A DNA stretch of 64,000 bases, from contig JAIBBC010000003.1 in assembly GCA_019694875.1 (NCBI GenBank), positions 1,046,469-1,110,468 on the forward strand. Reading direction: 5' to 3'. This DNA is from Cyclobacteriaceae bacterium (lineage in GTDB: Bacteria; Bacteroidota; Bacteroidia; Cytophagales; Cyclobacteriaceae). The position numbers were made by a program, and so were the translations under genes. Positions 9,236-18,001 of this stretch are shown one piece after another; position 1 is the stretch's first letter; every line of letters begins with the position of its first letter. The notes beneath the pieces were generated by a model. The model searched no databases. It had not been told where the DNA came from and saw only the letters and a program-made list of their open reading frames with translations.

Positions 9236-9470
9236 TAATTACGTTATTGTTTTTTGATGCCGTAAAGAACGGGCTGTGGAAGCCGGGCGACTGAACAGCC
9301 TTGCACCGAAAACCATAAACTTTGCGCTAACCGTTGTAAACTGTGGCGCAACGATATAAATTTTGTTGCAACACCTTTGTTTAAGCTTCAAAAACACAAT
9401 TTTACTTCCGTTGGCCGGATCGGGTTAGTATGAGTACTTTTCGTTAAAATCGCGTTCGATTTTTTGGACC

Positions 9471-11513
9471 ATGTCAGACATTTCACCGGCCGATACCCAG
9501 TTTCTCCAACAGCTCAACGAGGCGATTGCCAAAAACATGGCGAACGAACAGTTTGGCGTAACCGAACTGGCCGATGCCATGAGCATGAGCCGATCAAATC
9601 TGCTGCGCAAGGTTAAAAAGCTGACCAGTCTGCCAGTTAACCAATTGATCCGGGAAGCGCGTCTCAAGCGGGCCATGGAACTCCTTCAAAATTCATCATC
9701 AAACGTTTCTGAAGTTTCACACCAGGTAGGGTTTAACAGCACCTCTTATTTTATAAAGTGTTTCCGTGAATATTACGGTTACCCTCCCGGTGAAGCAGGC
9801 AAGCGCGCAACTACGGAACCGCTGCCAACCAAACCTGCCCGGTCGCTGAACACACGGAAACTTATCTGGATTGGTGTAGCGGCACTGATTGCGACCTTCA
9901 TTTTTCAGTACATCAAGCGGAAACCCGATGCACCGGAAGACCGGTCGATCGTTGTGCTGCCATTTAAAAATGAAAGCAACGATTCTACCAATGTTTACTT
10001 TGTGAACGGGTTGATGGAATCAACGCTTAACAATCTTCAGAAAATTGAAGACCTGCGGGTGCTGAGCAGAACATCATCAGAAAAATACCGCAATACCACC
10101 AAGTCTATTCCCGAAATGGCGAAGGAACTGGACGTGCGTTATTTCATTGAGGGCAGCGGACAAAAAATCGGCAACCAGATTTTACTAACCATCCAATTAA
10201 TAGAAGGTCCCAACGACAAGCATATCTGGGCAAAGCAATACCGCAGGGAAACAGAAGATATCTTTGCCTTGCAGCAGGAAATTGCGCGGGATGTTGCAGA
10301 TGAAATTGAAGTAGCCATCAGTCCGGACGAAAAACAGCGCATCGAAAAAATCCCGACCGAAAATCTTCAGGCCTATGATTCTTTCCTGAAAGGGATTGAC
10401 TTACTGAATAAAGGAGGCGACAATAACCTGGAAGCCTCGCTCGTGCAGTTCAACGATGCTATCCGGCAAGACAGCTCATTTGCGCTTGCGTACGCCTGTG
10501 CCGGCATCTCATGTTACTGGCTCGATTACTTTAAAGCCGATTTGAAACACATCGATGCGTTAGGGAATTATGCCGACAAGGCTTTGCTCTATGATCCAAA
10601 GCTTGCTGAGAGTCTTACCGCAAAGGCAATGTTTTTCATTCAGAAAAAACAATACAGCGAGGCGCTTCCCTATCTGGAAAAGGGGTTAAAGTATAGTCCC
10701 AATTCCACGCAAGTATTAAATCTGCTTACGGATTTCTACTTTATGTACCTGCCCAACACCGGCAAGTATCTCGAATACGCACTGAAAGGTTTGCGCCTGG
10801 ATGCTTCAGGTGATTCTGTTTCTAAAAGCTACACATATCTGCGATTGGGAAACGCGCTTGCACAAACGGGGTTCATCGATCAATCACTGATCTACCTTGG
10901 TAAATCCATCGCCTACAATTCAAAAAATCCATTCACACCTCATCTGCGCGCCTTTGTGGTTTATGCCAAGGACAGAAATTTAGGTAAGGTGAAACAATCG
11001 CTGATACAGGAGTTCCGGAAAGACACCACCCGCTTCGATATTCTGCAGGACATCGGAAAAGTTTGCTACTACCTGAAAGAATACGACTCATCGTATGTGT
11101 ATTACAAACGTTTTGTGAGAATGCGGGAAACCCTGAAGCTTGATGTGTATCGCCACGAAAACATGATGATTGCGCTGGCATACGAAAAAGCAGGCGAAAC
11201 GGAACGTGCAAAAGCTTTTATGGACGACTATCGTCAGTACCTGGAAAGTGACCAGACAGCGTACAAAGATTTAGGCTGGTGTGCGTACTATGATTACAAA
11301 GGCGACACCGGCAAAGCGATGGAGCGCCTCAGGAGATTTTCGAAGCAGGATAATATTCAATACTGGATTATACTTTTCATGCGGCAGCAGCCGATGCCGG
11401 GAAGCATTAGTAAACTGCCCGAATGCAAAAAGCTGATGGATGAGATTGAGGCTAAATTCTGGGCCAACCACGAAAAGCTGAAAGTGACGCTGGAAGATAA
11501 AGGGTTGCTGTAG
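9471..11513 (+). CDS. AraC-type regulator fused to a transmembrane helix and TPR sensor
   Basis: A 680-residue protein. Residues about 10-110 form an AraC-family DNA-binding domain with two helix-turn-helix motifs (VTELADAMSMSRSNLLRKVK and VSEVSHQVGFNSTSYFIKCF). Residues 131-148 are one hydrophobic helix (LIWIGVAALIATFIFQYI). The part beyond begins SIVVLPFKNESND, like the FlgO/adenylate-cyclase-associated domain, and continues as a series of TPR-like helices to about residue 650. The layout implies a ToxR-style one-component regulator that senses in the periplasm and binds DNA at the membrane. AraC domains are usually C-terminal and soluble, so the N-terminal position and membrane anchor are notable; comparable fusions are known in Bacteroidota. 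Targets unknown. Confidence 0.9.
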   Translation: MSDISPADTQFLQQLNEAIAKNMANEQFGVTELADAMSMSRSNLLRKVKKLTSLPVNQLIREARLKRAMELLQNSSSNVSEVSHQVGFNSTSYFIKCFREYYGYPPGEAGKRATTEPLPTKPARSLNTRKLIWIGVAALIATFIFQYIKRKPDAPEDRSIVVLPFKNESNDSTNVYFVNGLMESTLNNLQKIEDLRVLSRTSSEKYRNTTKSIPEMAKELDVRYFIEGSGQKIGNQILLTIQLIEGPNDKHIWAKQYRRETEDIFALQQEIARDVADEIEVAISPDEKQRIEKIPTENLQAYDSFLKGIDLLNKGGDNNLEASLVQFNDAIRQDSSFALAYACAGISCYWLDYFKADLKHIDALGNYADKALLYDPKLAESLTAKAMFFIQKKQYSEALPYLEKGLKYSPNSTQVLNLLTDFYFMYLPNTGKYLEYALKGLRLDASGDSVSKSYTYLRLGNALAQTGFIDQSLIYLGKSIAYNSKNPFTPHLRAFVVYAKDRNLGKVKQSLIQEFRKDTTRFDILQDIGKVCYYLKEYDSSYVYYKRFVRMRETLKLDVYRHENMMIALAYEKAGETERAKAFMDDYRQYLESDQTAYKDLGWCAYYDYKGDTGKAMERLRRFSKQDNIQYWIILFMRQQPMPGSISKLPECKKLMDEIEAKFWANHEKLKVTLEDKGLL

Positions 11514-11614
11514 CTGTTTCTGCCGAATGGCTTATTGCGTGCGATAAACGGTACTACCGGATGCCTGTCTTTTTAGTAGATTCGAATCACGTTTCATGAT
11601 TAAATTCCATCGTT

Positions 11615-12502
11615 ATGACGCAGCTCCGCAAAGAAGACATCAAACAGGAAGTATTCGACTTGTATGACGATTATGCACACAACCGCATCGACAGGCGCGA
11701 CTTCATGCAAAAACTTTCAACGTATGCTGTAGGCGGAATCACCGTAGCTGCGCTGTCAGGTTTTTTGATGCCGGATTATAAGGGTCAAATTCAAGTTGCT
11801 CAAAACGATCCGCGATTAAAATCAGAATACATTAATTATCCGTCACCGAAAGGCGCGGGAACAATTAAAGGGCTGTTATCCAAACCGGTTGATGCAAAAG
11901 GTAAATTGGGCGGGATCGTGGTTGTTCATGAGAACCGCGGATTGAATCCGCATATCGAAGATGTGGGGCGCAGAGCTGCTCTTGCAGGCTTCATCTCCCT
12001 TGCGCCCGACATGCTAACACCGCTGGGCGGTTATCCGGGAACCGATGATGTCGGCCGCGAAATGCAATCGAAGCGTGACAGGAATCAAATGCTCGAAGAT
12101 TTTATTGCAGCGTACGATTATCTGAAAGCGCATCCGGATTGCAACGGTAAAGTTGGGGTGGTTGGCTTTTGCTTTGGCGGATGGATCAGCAACATGATGG
12201 CCGTTCGGATTCCGGATCTTAAAGCAGCTGTTCCGTTTTATGGAGGTCAGCCGGCAAAAGAAGATGTTCCCAACATTCAGGCACCACTCCTGATTCATTA
12301 TGCGTCACTGGACACACGCGTGAATGAAGGCTGGCCGGCATACGAAGCTGCCTTGAAAGAAAATAACAAGACCTATACGGCTTACATGTACGAAAACGTC
12401 AATCACGGATTTCATAACGACACCACTCCGCGTTACGACAAGGCTGCTGCGGAACTCGCGTGGAGCCGCACGATTGAATTCTTCAACCAGAAACTGAAGT
12501 AA
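11615..12502 (+). CDS. dienelactone hydrolase family protein with twin-arginine signal
   Basis: A 295-residue protein. An N-terminal stretch with R-R-D-F-M-Q-K at residues 27-33, followed by a hydrophobic segment, fits a twin-arginine export signal. The rest is a dienelactone-hydrolase fold with the family's cysteine nucleophile in G-F-C-F-G-G (Cys186), Asp233 in Y-A-S-L-D-T and His264 in V-N-H-G-F-H, a complete Cys-Asp-His triad. Proteins of this kind hydrolyse lactones or esters, but substrate is not determined by the sequence. It lies 101 bases downstream of the AraC/TPR gene on the same strand, so it may be a target or partner of that regulator. Confidence 0.88.
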   Translation: MTQLRKEDIKQEVFDLYDDYAHNRIDRRDFMQKLSTYAVGGITVAALSGFLMPDYKGQIQVAQNDPRLKSEYINYPSPKGAGTIKGLLSKPVDAKGKLGGIVVVHENRGLNPHIEDVGRRAALAGFISLAPDMLTPLGGYPGTDDVGREMQSKRDRNQMLEDFIAAYDYLKAHPDCNGKVGVVGFCFGGWISNMMAVRIPDLKAAVPFYGGQPAKEDVPNIQAPLLIHYASLDTRVNEGWPAYEAALKENNKTYTAYMYENVNHGFHNDTTPRYDKAAAELAWSRTIEFFNQKLK

Positions 12503-12504
12503 CG

Positions 12505-12627
12505 TTATTTCTTTTTCCCGCCCGGCCAGCAAATCGGCCATGGACCCGGTCCGCGGTATTTATGTCCGCGACTGTAGGTTTTCCATCCACCACGATTGGC
12601 CGATTTCTTTACAGCTTTCTTTTTCAT
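12505..12627 (-). CDS. small, highly basic 40-residue protein
   Basis: A short gene not covered by length-filtered calling. The minus strand reads ATG at 12627 to TAA at 12505. The product begins MKKKAVKKSANRGGWKTYSR and ends with a G-P-G-P-W-P-I-C-W-P-G-G-K-K-K tail. It is very rich in Lys, Arg and Gly and has three Trp and one Cys. The composition suggests nucleic-acid binding, for example a ribosome- or DNA-associated small protein, but no family is recognised. It is convergent with the dienelactone hydrolase (2 bases from its stop) and divergent from the lipoprotein operon at 12693. The ordered composition and tight fit between neighbours support a real gene; expression is not shown. Confidence 0.6.
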   Translation of the reverse strand: MKKKAVKKSANRGGWKTYSRGHKYRGPGPWPICWPGGKKK

Positions 12628-12692
12628 AATCGTTTACTATCACGATATTCGGCCAGCATACAGTTTGCCGTTCCAACCTAAACCAATCCCCT

Positions 12693-13724
12693 ATGAAAAG
12701 GCTAACGCAACTCGTTTTCATTCTTACGGTATTTGCCGTGCTGTTCACAGCCTGTCGGAAAGAAACTCCGGCAACAGCTTCCAGTACTTACTTTACCTAT
12801 GGCGAAACACCTGAAGCCGGAGGTGTGAAACTTATCCCCATCAAAACACCGGTGGGTGATTTCAAAGTATGGACGAAACGCTTTGGCAACAACCCAAAAA
12901 TAAAAGTGCTGCTGCTGCATGGCGGGCCTGCCATGACCCACGAATACATGGAGTGCTTTGAGACATTCTTCCTGCGTGAAGGGTTTGAATTTTATGAATA
13001 TGATCAGCTTGGGTCATACTACAGCGATCAGCCAACCGACAGCTCGCTCTGGACTACCGAACGGTTTGTGGAGGAAGTTGAACAGGTACGGCAAGCCATC
13101 GGGGCCGACAGCACGAATTTTTATGTTCTCGGAAATAATTCATGGGGCGGTATTCTCGCGATGGAGTATACGCTTAAGTACCAGCAAAACATCAAGGGCC
13201 TGTTGATTGCAAACATGGTAGCCAGCGCACCGGAGTATGGCAAATATGCAGATGAAGTTTTGGCCGCGCAGATGAAACCCGAAATTCTGACAGAAATCAG
13301 ATCCATTGAAGCTAAAAAAGATTTCGCTAATCCACGCTACATGGAACTACTGTTACCAAACTTTTATCACGAACACATCTGCAGGCTGCAGGAATGGCCC
13401 GATGCGCTCAACCGTTCGCTCAAGCATGCTAATGGAACTGTATATGCCATGATGCAGGGGCCCAGTGAATTCGGTATCAGCGGCCGTCTTGCAAAGTGGG
13501 ATATCAAGGATCGGCTAAAAGAAATTTCCATCCCGACATTAATGATCGGTGCAAAACATGATACGATGGACCCGAAGGCCATGGAAGAGCAAAGCAAAAT
13601 GGTTCAGCATGGAAGGTATTTATTTTGCCCGAATGGAAGTCACCTCGCCATGTGGGACGATCAGCAGATTTTCATGACAGGTGTGATCAACTTTATAAAC
13701 GATGTGAACCTGGGAAAATTCTAA
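12693..13724 (+). CDS. proline-iminopeptidase-like alpha/beta hydrolase lipoprotein
   Basis: A 343-residue lipoprotein (lipobox F-T-A-C, Cys21) of the S33 proline iminopeptidase-type alpha/beta-hydrolase family. Features are the oxyanion motif H-G-G-P (76-79), a nucleophile elbow reading G-N-N-S-W-G-G with Ser150, a likely acidic residue in KHDTMDP, and the catalytic His in P-N-G-S-H-L. Family enzymes release N-terminal proline or other residues from peptides. As I recall the family, the elbow is usually G-G-S-W-G or G-N-S-W-G, so this one seems to carry an extra Asn. First gene of a tight plus-strand operon (the next gene starts 4 bases on). Confidence 0.85.
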   Translation: MKRLTQLVFILTVFAVLFTACRKETPATASSTYFTYGETPEAGGVKLIPIKTPVGDFKVWTKRFGNNPKIKVLLLHGGPAMTHEYMECFETFFLREGFEFYEYDQLGSYYSDQPTDSSLWTTERFVEEVEQVRQAIGADSTNFYVLGNNSWGGILAMEYTLKYQQNIKGLLIANMVASAPEYGKYADEVLAAQMKPEILTEIRSIEAKKDFANPRYMELLLPNFYHEHICRLQEWPDALNRSLKHANGTVYAMMQGPSEFGISGRLAKWDIKDRLKEISIPTLMIGAKHDTMDPKAMEEQSKMVQHGRYLFCPNGSHLAMWDDQQIFMTGVINFINDVNLGKF

Positions 13725-13728
13725 CCGT

Positions 13729-14181
13729 ATGAAAAAAGTATTAACACTCATATTCGCATCTCTTATTATTGCTACCGCAATGGCACAAACCAATAATTCA
13801 TTCGGGTTAAATTTCAATCACGTGGCGCTCGCGGTAAAAGACCTGAAGCGTTCAGCCGAGTTTTACATCAATGTGATGAAGTTGCCTGAGATTACAAACC
13901 GAACTGCCAACCCATCAATCCGGTGGATATCACTTGGTGAAGGAAAAGAACTTCACCTGATCACAAACACCGAACCTGTAACCGTTCCAAAAACGGTTCA
14001 CCTCGCGTTATCAACCTCCAACTTTGAAGGCTTTCAAAAACATCTCAGGGACTTAAACATTCCGTATGGCGATTGGGGTGGTACCCCGAATGCCGTTACC
14101 ACCCGGGCCGATGGCATCAAACAGATTTATCTTCAGGATCCTGACGGTTATTGGATTGAGATCAACAATGCCGTTCAGTAA
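13729..14181 (+). CDS. secreted VOC-family (glyoxalase-like) protein
   Basis: A 150-residue protein with a signal peptide (residues about 1-19, ending A-M-A-Q) and one VOC domain. Recognisable elements are FNHVALAVKDLKRSAEFYINV, with a His in the usual metal-ligand position, then GKELHLI, a second module starting VHLALSTSNFEGF, and YLQDPDGYWIEINNA with the terminal Glu ligand position. Export of a VOC protein is less common than cytoplasmic forms. It follows the peptidase lipoprotein by 4 bases and precedes a membrane protein by 16 bases, so it is probably co-transcribed. Substrate unknown. Confidence 0.82.
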   Translation: MKKVLTLIFASLIIATAMAQTNNSFGLNFNHVALAVKDLKRSAEFYINVMKLPEITNRTANPSIRWISLGEGKELHLITNTEPVTVPKTVHLALSTSNFEGFQKHLRDLNIPYGDWGGTPNAVTTRADGIKQIYLQDPDGYWIEINNAVQ

Positions 14182-14197
14182 TTTGTAGTTTTTCAGG

Positions 14198-14833
14198 ATG
14201 GAACGCTCCTACCGGTACCTCGGCTATTTCCTGCTGCTGTTGCTTCCGCTGATCGCACTGGGGTTTCATCAGTCGTACGGATCAAAAATTCCTGACTTTG
14301 AACCCGGGTTCGACCCCTTCATTCACGTTCATGCGATACTCGCAACACTATGGGTAGCGATGATTATCAGTCAGCCGTTTCTGATTGCAAACAAAAAAGT
14401 TGCGCTGCACCGAATCATCGGAAAAATATCGTATGTATTATTTCCATTGCTGGTACTGTCATTTGTTCCCGCGTGGATCAAGATTGTCAAATCAGGTGCT
14501 TATGAGAATCTGTTCTTCTCGTTAGGCGATTGCATCCTGTTAATCACATTCTATTCGTTTTCTATTTTTTACCGTCACCAGTCAGCGAAGCACATGCGAT
14601 TCATGATTGCTGCAACGCTGGTTCTGCTCGGTCCCACCATTGGTCGGATCGGGCCAATCGTTTTCGGATTGGATATGGTTGTCACACAAACTGTTCAGTA
14701 CGCAATTATCTTCCTGATACTGATTGCCCTGGCCATTTATGATCACAGCAACAAACGCGACCATAAGCCCTACCGGTTCTCGCTCGCTGCCTTCAGCTTG
14801 CATGCATTGATATTCTATCTCATTTTTGCGTGA
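14198..14833 (+). CDS. six-helix integral membrane protein
   Basis: A 211-residue membrane protein with about six transmembrane helices. It carries conserved-looking histidines in HVHAILATLWVAM and LHRIIGKISYV and again in FYRHQSAKHMRF. This pattern resembles small membrane proteins with heme- or metal-binding-type histidines (DUF2306-like), but I cannot assign a family with confidence. It sits third in the 12693-15308 operon. Its stop codon at 14831-14833 abuts the next start, which implies coupled translation. Confidence 0.7.
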   Translation: MERSYRYLGYFLLLLLPLIALGFHQSYGSKIPDFEPGFDPFIHVHAILATLWVAMIISQPFLIANKKVALHRIIGKISYVLFPLLVLSFVPAWIKIVKSGAYENLFFSLGDCILLITFYSFSIFYRHQSAKHMRFMIAATLVLLGPTIGRIGPIVFGLDMVVTQTVQYAIIFLILIALAIYDHSNKRDHKPYRFSLAAFSLHALIFYLIFA

Positions 14834-14834
14834 C

Positions 14835-15308
14835 ATGCTAAAGATTGAAATCAAACCTGCTACCACACCGGAAGATCTTTCGCACGCGAAAGCATTGATC
14901 CTCGAATATGTTACGTGGCTCGGCTTCGACCTGGCGTTTCAGAACTTCGATGCTGAAATGGCTGACCTGCCAAAAATGTACAACCCGGCGGATGGCGGGC
15001 TATTCATTGCCTACCTGAATCATGCACCGGTTGGCATTGCCGGCTTGCGCAGGTTCAGCGCAACAGATGCTGAAGTCAAGCGGATGTTTGTAAAAGATTC
15101 CGCAAAGGGCATGGGCATCGGCAAACAGCTTCTTCGCACATGCATCGAAACGGCCCGAAAGCTTGGCTATCAAACCGTAAAGCTTGATACGGCAGCGTTC
15201 ATGAATGCCGCTATCAAATTATACACCGATCACGGCTTTGTTGAAATTGATGCGTACCGCTTCAATCCGCACGATCACGCACGCTATTTCGAGCTTAAGC
15301 TTACCTGA
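14835..15308 (+). CDS. GNAT-family N-acetyltransferase
   Basis: A 157-residue GNAT acyltransferase. It has the acetyl-CoA binding segment VKRMFVKDSAKGMGIGKQLL (motif A with the G-x-G-I/x-G loop) and the motif B region NAAIKLYTDHGFVEIDAYRF. The ATG at 14835 directly follows the previous stop; an in-frame TTG at 14826 would overlap it and is less likely. Substrate cannot be read from the sequence. Last gene of the operon, converging with the FtsX-type permease whose stop is immediately next to its own. Confidence 0.85.
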   Translation: MLKIEIKPATTPEDLSHAKALILEYVTWLGFDLAFQNFDAEMADLPKMYNPADGGLFIAYLNHAPVGIAGLRRFSATDAEVKRMFVKDSAKGMGIGKQLLRTCIETARKLGYQTVKLDTAAFMNAAIKLYTDHGFVEIDAYRFNPHDHARYFELKLT

Positions 15309-17708
15309 TTACTCGTACCGCAATGCCTTAACAGGATTTGCGCGGGCCGACCGGATTGTGTGGTAGCTGATCGTAAGTAAAGCAATCACCAGCGCAAGCA
15401 GTCCGCCCGCAAGGAACAATAACGGATTGATCGAAATCCGGTAGGCAAAGTTTTCCAGCCATGTTCGCAGCAGGAAATAGGTTAGCGGGCTTACCAATAC
15501 AAACGAGAGGATAATCAGGAATGTAAAATTCCGCGACAGCAGAACGGTGATCTGAGTTTCCGTTGCACCCAGTGATTTCCGGATGCCGATCTCTTTCGTT
15601 TTCTTTTCGGTGGTAATCGCAGCAAGACCGAACAATCCCACACAGGAAATCAATATCGCCAATGCTGCCATGATGGTCACAACTGAACCCATTTGCTTAT
15701 CCGAACTGTAGAGCACCGCAAAATGCTGGTCGAGGAAAGTGTAGTCGAACGGATAATCGGGCACATACTTCTGCCAAAGTTGTTTTACGAGCGCAACGCC
15801 TTCTTCCGTTCGTCCTGCAGCAAGCTTCACTGTTAATTCATCATAACCCCAGTCGGGATGAACAACCATGCTCAGCGTATTCACTTTATGATGCAGGGAG
15901 TTGAAGTTAAAATCCTTTACCACACCAATGATGCTTCCGAGCGAATCTTTGTCGTACCAGCCATGTCCGGCCGGTGTGCCCACGGTTTCCTTTAAGCCCA
16001 GTTCTTTTTCAAATGTCTCATTGATCACGAATGCCATTCCATTATCAGAAGCAAAGTCTTTCGAGAATCCGCGACCGGATTTTAATTCGATACCGTAAAC
16101 CTTCAGGAAGTCGTATTCGACATTAAGGTTTGAGGGCGTGATTTCCAGAACTCCCGTATCGGCTTTAACCTTAAAGCCCCATTGGTGCAAGTTATTGCCC
16201 AGGCGCTGGCCGCTGGCCGTTACCCCTTTTATTACATCATGCTGCAATAAATCCTGCTTCATCGTTTCGAATTTCTGGTTCGCATCGCGATTCATATCCA
16301 CCAGCAGTATCTGATCTTTTTGAAATCCGATGTCTGCATTGTTCATAAACGAAAGTTGTTGAAGCACGATTAATGTACTCACGATCATAGCGAGCGAAAG
16401 TCCGAATTGTACTACCACCAGGCTGCTGCGGAACACGGAGCGGCCTTCCGTTTTACCTTTTCCTTTCATGGCCCGGGCCATGTTTGCTGACGCCATATAA
16501 AATGCAGGATAGATTCCCGTAAGGATGCCGAGCACGAGTGTACCGGAAAGTACAACAGCAACATGCCAGCCTTCCCGAAAGAAAGCAAGCAGGTCGAGCT
16601 GACGGCCAATCAGCGTATTAAGAAGCGGAATGAATGCAAGATCGATGGTAAAGGCAAGCACCAGCGCGAACACGGCCAGCATAATCGATTCAAATATGAA
16701 TTGGCCGAACAACTGAAACTTCCGGGCTCCAACGGATTGACGTACTCCGATTTCTTTCCAGCGATGAGATGCACGCGCGGTGGTGAGATTCATAAAATTT
16801 ACAGCCGCGATCAACAAGATAAAGCCACCGATGATGTAAAACACATCCAGGTATTTACCGTTAAACTTCCGGTAGTTATTATAATCGTGCTCAATGTCGA
16901 TGGAACCGAGATGCACATCCATGAGCGGCTGGAGATAGAGTTTGTAATAATCGTTAATCTTCGGATCGTCCATGTGACGTGACATAAAAGCCGGGAACTT
17001 CGCTTCCATCGCAGAAATGTCGGTATTGGAATTCAGCACTAAATATGTGTTGAGTGAATTGCCACCCCACTGATTGTTATATTCTTTATCAGTACTGGTA
17101 AGAGTTGTCAGTGATACGAGCGCATCAAACTGCATATGAGAATTTTCCGGAACATTTTTCAGAATCGCGCTGATGGTATACTCATGATCGCGAAACGTGA
17201 GGGTATTGTTAAGGGCTTCATCGATGCTCTTAAAGAATTTCAGGGCAAGGTTCTCGGTAATCGCCATTGTGTAAGGCGCATCCAGTGCAGTAGTCCGGTC
17301 GCCCCGCAGCAGCGGAAAATCGAAGATGTCTAAAAACGTACTGTCGACATGCGCGAGGTTGTTCACCAGCATGCGCGTTTCGCCCTTTGTGATCAGGAGT
17401 TTGTTCCGGTTGCTGAACCGTGTATAGGTAATAACTTCAGGAAACTCACGCCCAACCGCTGGCGCCATGCCGGGCATCGTTAACGCAACTTTTTGCTCAA
17501 TCGTACCGGGAAAATTCTGGACTTCGTCCAGACGGTAAATGACCGCTTTATCATTATGAAAAGAATCGAAACCCTGCTCATCCTGCACGAACAGGTAGAT
17601 CACCAGGCAGGCAGCAAGCCCTACTGAAAGACTGAAAATATTAATGAATGAGTAGAGCGGTTTTTGGCGAATCGCGCGGAGGGCAATGGAAAAGTAATTC
17701 TTGAACAT
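15309..17708 (-). CDS. ABC transporter permease, FtsX/MacB type
   Basis: A 799-residue permease with two copies of the MacB-type periplasmic domain and FtsX membrane domain. The first membrane helix is in FINIFSLSVGLAACLVIYLF. The first FtsX segment contains VNFMNLTTARASHRWKEIGV followed by R-Q-S-V-G-A-R, and the second contains GLFGLAAITTEKKTKEIGIR followed by K-S-L-G-A, the repeated coupling-helix motif that contacts the ATPase. Proteins of this kind move lipoproteins, peptides or signals out of the inner membrane. No ATPase gene adjoins it, common for Bacteroidota, where many such permeases are encoded alone. It is divergent from the paralogue at 18002. Confidence 0.93.
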   Translation of the reverse strand: MFKNYFSIALRAIRQKPLYSFINIFSLSVGLAACLVIYLFVQDEQGFDSFHNDKAVIYRLDEVQNFPGTIEQKVALTMPGMAPAVGREFPEVITYTRFSNRNKLLITKGETRMLVNNLAHVDSTFLDIFDFPLLRGDRTTALDAPYTMAITENLALKFFKSIDEALNNTLTFRDHEYTISAILKNVPENSHMQFDALVSLTTLTSTDKEYNNQWGGNSLNTYLVLNSNTDISAMEAKFPAFMSRHMDDPKINDYYKLYLQPLMDVHLGSIDIEHDYNNYRKFNGKYLDVFYIIGGFILLIAAVNFMNLTTARASHRWKEIGVRQSVGARKFQLFGQFIFESIMLAVFALVLAFTIDLAFIPLLNTLIGRQLDLLAFFREGWHVAVVLSGTLVLGILTGIYPAFYMASANMARAMKGKGKTEGRSVFRSSLVVVQFGLSLAMIVSTLIVLQQLSFMNNADIGFQKDQILLVDMNRDANQKFETMKQDLLQHDVIKGVTASGQRLGNNLHQWGFKVKADTGVLEITPSNLNVEYDFLKVYGIELKSGRGFSKDFASDNGMAFVINETFEKELGLKETVGTPAGHGWYDKDSLGSIIGVVKDFNFNSLHHKVNTLSMVVHPDWGYDELTVKLAAGRTEEGVALVKQLWQKYVPDYPFDYTFLDQHFAVLYSSDKQMGSVVTIMAALAILISCVGLFGLAAITTEKKTKEIGIRKSLGATETQITVLLSRNFTFLIILSFVLVSPLTYFLLRTWLENFAYRISINPLLFLAGGLLALVIALLTISYHTIRSARANPVKALRYE

Positions 17709-18001
17709 AAGCTACCGGTTTAGGGGAATACTCGGGTTTTTAGTAAATGTTACACCACCACAAATTAGTTACCACGATCACAAAGGTTGCGAAACCGTGC
17801 TGCCAAGGCAGAAAAACTGCGTTCTGCAGAAATCGTTAACTGGTCATTTATGAACAATATTGTCCGGCAGCGAATCAAACAGATTTAACACAGCCCATGC
17901 AACTTTTTTCACTTCGCACCGGTCTTTCCAAAGACTTAAATTTTCAACCCTTCGGTGATACCTTTTTTATATTTAAGGGTATTGTCGGTAACCAACTCCT
18001 T
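17709..18001. other. divergent intergenic region between two permease genes
   Basis: About 290 bases separating the divergent start codons of the two FtsX-type permeases. No gene is supported: a reading frame starting at 17897 runs into the permease at 18002, but its leader is not hydrophobic in the permease pattern and I treat it as untranslated. Promoters for both genes should lie here; no convincing consensus was found. Confidence 0.6.

Noticed and set aside
14826..14834. TTG start for the GNAT in the 12.7-15.3 kb operon
   Set aside because: An ATG nine bases downstream begins right after the previous stop; the TTG would overlap it and is less likely.
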